Source: Billgrantia tianxiuensis (lineage in GTDB: Bacteria; Pseudomonadota; Gammaproteobacteria; Pseudomonadales; Halomonadaceae). From it: a stretch of DNA of 64,000 nucleotides. The notes beneath the pieces are model-generated. The model was not told where the DNA came from, did no database searches, and was given only the letters and a program-made list of their open reading frames with translations. Where the stretch lies: NCBI RefSeq assembly GCF_009834345.1, contig NZ_CP035042.1, positions 4,774,001 to 4,838,000 on the forward strand, given 5' to 3'. Positions 59,602 to 64,000 of the stretch are shown piece by piece. A program made the position numbers and the translations under genes. How positions within the stretch are numbered: the first letter of the stretch is position 1; each line of letters opens with the position of its first letter.

Positions 59602-61149
59602 ATGAGCTTTCCCATGCCGGCACCGATCCACCCCGTCGCCACACGCCTCCTCACTGCTCTTGCCATGGGCAGCCAGGCGTTGACGAAAGGGCGCTTCTGG
59701 GGCGATGGCGTCGATACCCTACTGCGCGAGATCGGCCTGGCAACCGGCGCCAGCCGCGTATGGATATTTCAGTTGCTCGAGCTGCAGGAGCACGCCGTCA
59801 TTCAGGACTATGTCTTCGAATGGGCAGCCGCACCACACTACCGCCAGCTCACCCACAAGCACTTCCGCTTTTTTTCCACTGCCTTTCACGACCCCCTTTA
59901 TCGACGCATGGTCGAAGAGCGCCAGCGCGGCATGTCACAGCATTTCATTACCGCGAGGATGGCTCACGGTCCGCTACGCGAAAATCTCGAAAGCCAGCAC
60001 ATTCGCTCGATGGTCACAGTGCCGATCATGATCGATGACGGCTGGTGGGGCACGCTGGGCATCGACGACTGCGAGCGCGAACTCGAATGGGAGGGAGGCG
60101 AACTCGAGGCGCTGGTAGTGGCCGCCGAGTTGATCGCCTCGGCCATCTATCGCCATCAGCTCTCGAGCCGGCGACGCCAGCTCGAGCTGTTCCAGCAAGT
60201 GACCGACTGTGGCATCTGGGAGATCGACCTGGCCAGCGGCTCGACTTGGTGCTCGCGTGCCTTGCTACTCATGCTGGGCTATCCCGATGGCTACGCCCGC
60301 CTGCCGCTACGCCGCCTGCTGGCACACATCATGCCGACAGACCGGCAGCGGTTGTGGCTCCAGCTACGTGAATGCCTCGCGCGCTCACGCCAAAGCTGCC
60401 GCCTCGACGTCCGCTTGCACAGCAATGGAGTCCTTCCACGCTGGCACGAGCTCGTCGCTGAACTGACCCTAGACGAAAATGGCCGGCCCAGCGGCATTTC
60501 GGGCTTGGTCATCGACATCACCCGGCGCAAACAAGGCGAAGAGCGCGCCAGGATCGCCGCCGAGTACGACGAACTCACCGGGGTGATGAACCGCCGGGGG
60601 CTGACGCGACGACTGCACGCGGCGCTGGACGAACCGCAGCCCGCCGCTTGCCACCTGTTGCTGCTCGATATCGACCACTTCAAGCAAATCAACGATGGCT
60701 ACGGTCATCCCGCGGGCGACGCGCTGCTGAGACAGCTGGCCACCCAACTAAGCAATGAACTGCGTGGGCAGGATGCACTGGCCCGGGTGGGCGGAGAGGA
60801 GTTCGCCATACTGGTCAGCGGCCTCGACGACGCTCAAGCGCTACAGCTCGGAGAGCGGCTGAGAGCCAGCGTTGCCGATACGCCCTTTCCCCTGCAACGG
60901 CTTGCCTGCGATGTGAAAATCCGCCACATCGACATCACCGTGAGCATCGGAATCGCCGCCTTGTGTCCGGACCAAGAGCCCAGTCATGCCCAGGCACTGG
61001 CTACGGCCCAGGCTGACCAGGCGCTGTATGCCGCCAAGCATGCCGGACGCAATCGCGTGCTGCTGTATGGGCAGCATGCGAATGTGCCGGATCCGCAAGA
61101 AGCTACGGATCCGGCAAGCCTGCACTTTAGTGGCCCAGGATCTGGCTGA
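59602..61149 (+). CDS. GAF-PAS-GGDEF diguanylate cyclase
   Basis: 515-aa cytoplasmic protein. GAF-like domain about residues 20-185 ('[29 protein letters not shown]'), PAS with PAC about 197-315 ('[14 protein letters not shown]') and GGDEF domain about 325-500: '[12 protein letters not shown]', '[25 protein letters not shown]' and active-site GGEEF (about 397-401). No inhibitory RxxD is obvious directly upstream of GGEEF. No EAL domain, so synthesis of c-di-GMP is expected. The 3' end overlaps the convergent aapP end by 23 nt. Confidence 0.92.
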   Translation: MSFPMPAPIHPVATRLLTALAMGSQALTKGRFWGDGVDTLLREIGLATGASRVWIFQLLELQEHAVIQDYVFEWAAAPHYRQLTHKHFRFFSTAFHDPLYRRMVEERQRGMSQHFITARMAHGPLRENLESQHIRSMVTVPIMIDDGWWGTLGIDDCERELEWEGGELEALVVAAELIASAIYRHQLSSRRRQLELFQQVTDCGIWEIDLASGSTWCSRALLLMLGYPDGYARLPLRRLLAHIMPTDRQRLWLQLRECLARSRQSCRLDVRLHSNGVLPRWHELVAELTLDENGRPSGISGLVIDITRRKQGEERARIAAEYDELTGVMNRRGLTRRLHAALDEPQPAACHLLLLDIDHFKQINDGYGHPAGDALLRQLATQLSNELRGQDALARVGGEEFAILVSGLDDAQALQLGERLRASVADTPFPLQRLACDVKIRHIDITVSIGIAALCPDQEPSHAQALATAQADQALYAAKHAGRNRVLLYGQHANVPDPQEATDPASLHFSGPGSG

Positions 61150-61893
61150 GGAAGAGCTGGGTACGCTCGGACTGCGGATTGTTGAAGAAGGGCTCAGGCG
61201 CGTTCTCCTCGATGATCTGGCCCTGGTCCATGAAGATCACCCGGTCGGCGACCGTCTTGGCAAAGCCCATCTCATGGGTCACGCAGAGCATGGTCATGCC
61301 CTCCTCCGCCAGCTCCACCATGACGTCGAGCACTTCCTTGATCATCTCCGGATCGAGCGCCGAGGTCGGTTCGTCGAACAGCATCACGTCGGGATGCATG
61401 CACAGCGAACGGGCGATCGCCACGCGCTGCTGCTGCCCCCCGAGAGCTGTCCCGGGTACTTGCGCGCCTGTTCGGCGATACGCACCCGCTCGAGATAGCG
61501 CATGGCCTGCTCCTCGGCCTCGCGGCGCGGCTTCTTCTGCACCCACATCGGCGAGAGGCAACAGTTCTCCAGTACCGTCAGGTGCGGGAAGAGGTTGAAG
61601 TGCTGGAACACCATGCCCACGCTGCGGCGAATCTGCTCGATGCGCTTGACGTCTTGGGTCAGCGGCACGCCACCGACCACGATCTCGCCGGCCTGGTGCT
61701 CCTCCAGGTGGTTGATGCAGCGGATCAGCGTCGATTTCCCCGAGCCCGAGGGGCCACAGATGACGATCCGCTCGCCGCGCTTGACCTCCAGATCGATGTC
61801 GCGCAGCACATGGAAGTCGCCGTACCACTTGTTGACGCCGCGCATCTCGACCATGAGGGTCTCGGTGCCGGCCTGGGTTGCCTGTTCAGTCAT
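61127..61893 (-). CDS. aapP: General L-amino-acid ABC transporter ATPase (AapP-like), frameshifted
   Basis: ATPase of about 255 aa of the polar amino-acid type. '[24 protein letters not shown]', Walker A '[15 protein letters not shown]', '[18 protein letters not shown]', signature '[15 protein letters not shown]' and Walker B '[15 protein letters not shown]'. The frame is lost at CCCCCC 61436-61441, inside the signature; one more base restores it. Start at 61893 has AGGA nine bases upstream; 61902 is the alternative. Confidence 0.92.
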
Positions 61894-61904
61894 TGTTCTC
61901 ATTC

Positions 61905-63005
61905 CTATCTCTTATGGCCGGTGTGGAGTTTCCGCTCCAGGTACTGGCTGTAGCGCGACATGCTGAAGCAGAAGACCCAGAACATGAACGCGGCGAACAC
62001 GTAGCCCTCCAGCGAGAAGCCCAGCCAGCGAGAATCCGACAGCGCCGCCTGGACGATGCCCAGCAGGTCGAACAGCCCGATGATCATGACCAGGGTGGTG
62101 TCCTTGAACAGCGAGATGAAGGTGTTGACGATGCCGGGGATCATCATCTTCAGCGCCTGGGGCAGCACGATCAGGCCCATGCGCATCCAGTAGCTCATGC
62201 CCAGCGCCGCCGCGGCTTCCTCCTGGCCACGAGGGATCGCCTGCAACCCACCGCGGATGACCTCGGCCATGTAGGCGCTCTGGAATAGCGTGATACCGAT
62301 AAAGGCCCGGATCAGGCGGTCGACGCTGACCCCGGTTGGCATGAACAGCGGCAGCATCACCGACGCCATGAACAGCACCGTAATCAACGGCACGCCGCGC
62401 CAGAACTCGATGAACACCACGCAGAAGCTCTTGACGATGGGCATCTGCGAACGGCGCCCGAGCGCCAGCAGGATACCGATCGGCAGTGCCCCGACCATGC
62501 CCACCACGGCCAGCACCAGGGTCAGCATCAGGCCGCCCCAACGATGGGTCGGCACCTGCGGCAGGCCGAAGTGACCGCCATAGAGCATGAAATAGGCGAA
62601 TATCGGAAAGGCCACCAGGGTCGCCAGTGCCACCCAGCGCTTGAACGGCAGCCGCGGAATCGCCAGCCAGGCGATCAGAGCGGCGAAGGTGATGAAGGTC
62701 ACATCGACCCGCCAGAGTTCACTACGCGGATAGAGCCCATAGATGAACTGGGTGAAGCGGGCACTGACGAACACCCAGCAGGCCCCCTCACGGGAACAGT
62801 CGTCACGGCTGGTGCCGATCCAGTCGGCGTTGATGAAGGCCCACTGGATGGTAGGCGTCAACAACAGGTAGAGCAGGTAGATCCCGATCAGGGTGAATAC
62901 GGTATTCACCGGCCCGCTGAACAGGTTGGCACGCAGCCAGGCTATCGGCCCCACGGTGCTCCTGGGTGCCGGACGCGCCTCTATCATCTTGTGTTGTATC
63001 GTCAT
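61905..63005 (-). CDS. aapM: General L-amino-acid ABC permease (AapM-like)
   Basis: 366-aa permease. The N-terminal extension with 'RPAPRSTVGPIAWLRANLFSGPVNTV' and extra membrane segments before the transport domain is typical of AapM/BztC. EAA loop: 'AIPRGQEEAAAALGMSYWMRMGLIVLPQALK'. Lies between aapP and aapQ with 10-nt gaps, one operon. Confidence 0.93.
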   Translation of the reverse strand: MTIQHKMIEARPAPRSTVGPIAWLRANLFSGPVNTVFTLIGIYLLYLLLTPTIQWAFINADWIGTSRDDCSREGACWVFVSARFTQFIYGLYPRSELWRVDVTFITFAALIAWLAIPRLPFKRWVALATLVAFPIFAYFMLYGGHFGLPQVPTHRWGGLMLTLVLAVVGMVGALPIGILLALGRRSQMPIVKSFCVVFIEFWRGVPLITVLFMASVMLPLFMPTGVSVDRLIRAFIGITLFQSAYMAEVIRGGLQAIPRGQEEAAAALGMSYWMRMGLIVLPQALKMMIPGIVNTFISLFKDTTLVMIIGLFDLLGIVQAALSDSRWLGFSLEGYVFAAFMFWVFCFSMSRYSQYLERKLHTGHKR

Positions 63006-63015
63006 GGCGCCTCTC

Positions 63016-64000
63016 CTAGCGTTCCACCAGCGCCACGCGGGCGTTGAACCAGTTCATGAACATCGACACCAGCAGGCTGATGGTGAGGTAGACCGCCATG
63101 GTCATGGCGATGACCTCGATCGCCTGCCCGGTCTGGTTGAGCGTGGTACCGGCAAACACCGAGACCAGATCCGGATAGCCGATGGCCGTTGCCAGCGAGG
63201 AGTTCTTGATCAGGTTGAGGTACTGGCTGGTCAGTGGCGGAATGATCACGCGCAGGGCCTGAGGCACCACCACCAGGCGCAGCACCAGGTTCTGCGGCAG
63301 GCTCAATGCCTGGGCCGCCTCGGTCTGGCCGTGGGGTATCGCCTGGATGCCGGAGCGTACGATCTCAGCGATGAACGAGGCCGTATAGATCGACAGCGCC
63401 AACCACAGGGCCAGGAATTCAGGGATGATGGTGATGCCACCACGGAAGTTGAAGCCGCGCAGCTCCGGTACGTCCCAGGTGACCGGCACACCGGTGACAA
63501 ACAGCACCAGCAACGGCAAGCCGACGATCAGCCCCAGGGAGATCCAGCCGGCAGGCAGGCGCTGGCCGGTGGCTTCATGGCGCCGCTTGTTCCAGATCGT
63601 CAAGGCGATACTGGCCACGATGGCCACGCCGAAGGCCAGCGGAATCAGGCCGAACCCCGACTCGAACAGCGGCTCCGGCACGTAGAGGCCGCGCACGTTG
63701 AGAAAGATCACCTCACCCAGCGAATAGCTGTCCCGCGCCGACGGCATGGCGCGTAGCACGGCGAAGTACCAGAAGAAGATCTGCAGCAGCAGGGGAATGT
63801 TGCGGAATATCTCGATATAACCGCTGGCCAGCCTGGCGATCAGCCAGTTGGGCGACAACCGGGCGATCCCGACGGTAAAGCCGATGATGGTGGCCGCGAT
63901 GATGCCCAGCGCAGAAACCAGCAGCGTGTTGAGCAGGCCCACCACGAAGGTACGACCGTAGGTACTCTGGGACGAATAGTCGATCAGGCTCTGAACGATG
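63016..64000 (-). CDS. aapQ: General L-amino-acid ABC permease (AapQ-like), partial at the window edge
   Basis: Carboxy-terminal ~328 residues of AapQ/BztB; the reading frame stays open to the right edge ('IVQSLIDYSSQSTYGRTFVVGLLNTLLVSALG'). Contains the long periplasmic insertion ('VTWDVPELRGFNFRGGITIIPEF') and EAA loop 'AIPHGQTEAAQALSLPQNLVLRLVVVPQALR'. The start and the periplasmic binding protein (aapJ) should lie beyond 64000. Confidence 0.93.
   Translation of the reverse strand, partial: IVQSLIDYSSQSTYGRTFVVGLLNTLLVSALGIIAATIIGFTVGIARLSPNWLIARLASGYIEIFRNIPLLLQIFFWYFAVLRAMPSARDSYSLGEVIFLNVRGLYVPEPLFESGFGLIPLAFGVAIVASIALTIWNKRRHEATGQRLPAGWISLGLIVGLPLLVLFVTGVPVTWDVPELRGFNFRGGITIIPEFLALWLALSIYTASFIAEIVRSGIQAIPHGQTEAAQALSLPQNLVLRLVVVPQALRVIIPPLTSQYLNLIKNSSLATAIGYPDLVSVFAGTTLNQTGQAIEVIAMTMAVYLTISLLVSMFMNWFNARVALVER

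Overview
The window is about 64 kb of GC-rich, densely packed gammaproteobacterial chromosome. It most probably comes from Halomonas or a close relative in the Halomonadaceae. The best evidence is a complete teaABCD locus, the ectoine TRAP transporter plus its universal-stress partner, whose substrate-binding protein is very close to Halomonas elongata TeaA. The hemCDXY, lptM-lysA-dapF-DUF484-xerC and glnK-amtB neighbourhoods fit the same group. I saw no rRNA, tRNA, CRISPR array, insertion sequence or prophage.

Layout. 1-4.2 kb: hemC-hemD-hemX-hemY on the minus strand (porphyrin synthesis). 4.5-10.7 kb: argH-lptM-lysA-dapF-DUF484-xerC-HAD phosphatase on the plus strand. 10.7-13.8 kb: engB (minus), then cytochrome c4, dsbA and an endonuclease/exonuclease/phosphatase-family protein. 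14-21.3 kb: a TRAP DctQM pair without a binding protein, yqaA, thiD, a tandem Usp protein, dtd, an ABC-F ATPase and a TIGR02444 protein. 21.4-25 kb: teaABCD. 25-29 kb: an FKBP isomerase, a PHA-depolymerase-like esterase, a SCO copper protein with a membrane-anchored partner, and an AEC permease. 29.0-29.4 kb: a non-coding locus with a Fur-box-like promoter, hairpins and an iterated terminator module. 29.4-34 kb: LysR/EamA, trmB-thiG-thiS, DUF423, a thioesterase. 34.2-41.5 kb: an OmpR-type regulator and hybrid kinase followed by a fructose-type (frcBCA) ABC transporter and a second periplasmic sugar-binding protein. 41.7-47.6 kb: glcB, a hydrolase-lipoprotein pair, comM, ubiK. 47.6-50.1 kb: an NtrC/sigma-54 promoter, glnK, amtB and a second PII gene. 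50.1-54.6 kb: fpr with a divergent LysR gene, a chemoreceptor and a host-attachment-family protein. 54.7-59 kb: phnDCEE with a divergent histidine phosphatase. 59-64 kb: a small membrane protein, a GAF-PAS-GGDEF protein, and the ATPase and two permeases of a general L-amino-acid (Aap) transporter that runs off the right edge.

Data quality. At least fifteen otherwise intact genes change reading frame, and nearly every break is repaired by adding one G or C to a G/C run. This looks like systematic shortening of G/C homopolymers in the read data rather than mass pseudogenisation. It also creates false fusions (DapF-DUF484-XerC and DctQ-DctM). Affected genes are given here with their inferred full extents.

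The most interesting signal is at 28990-29430: a Fur-box-overlapped promoter, a 5' hairpin, a CTCATTGCT segment and a rho-independent terminator, followed by four more copies of the CTCATTGCT/terminator module at about 75-bp spacing. I interpret it as a candidate iron-responsive small RNA locus whose 3' half has been tandemly amplified.
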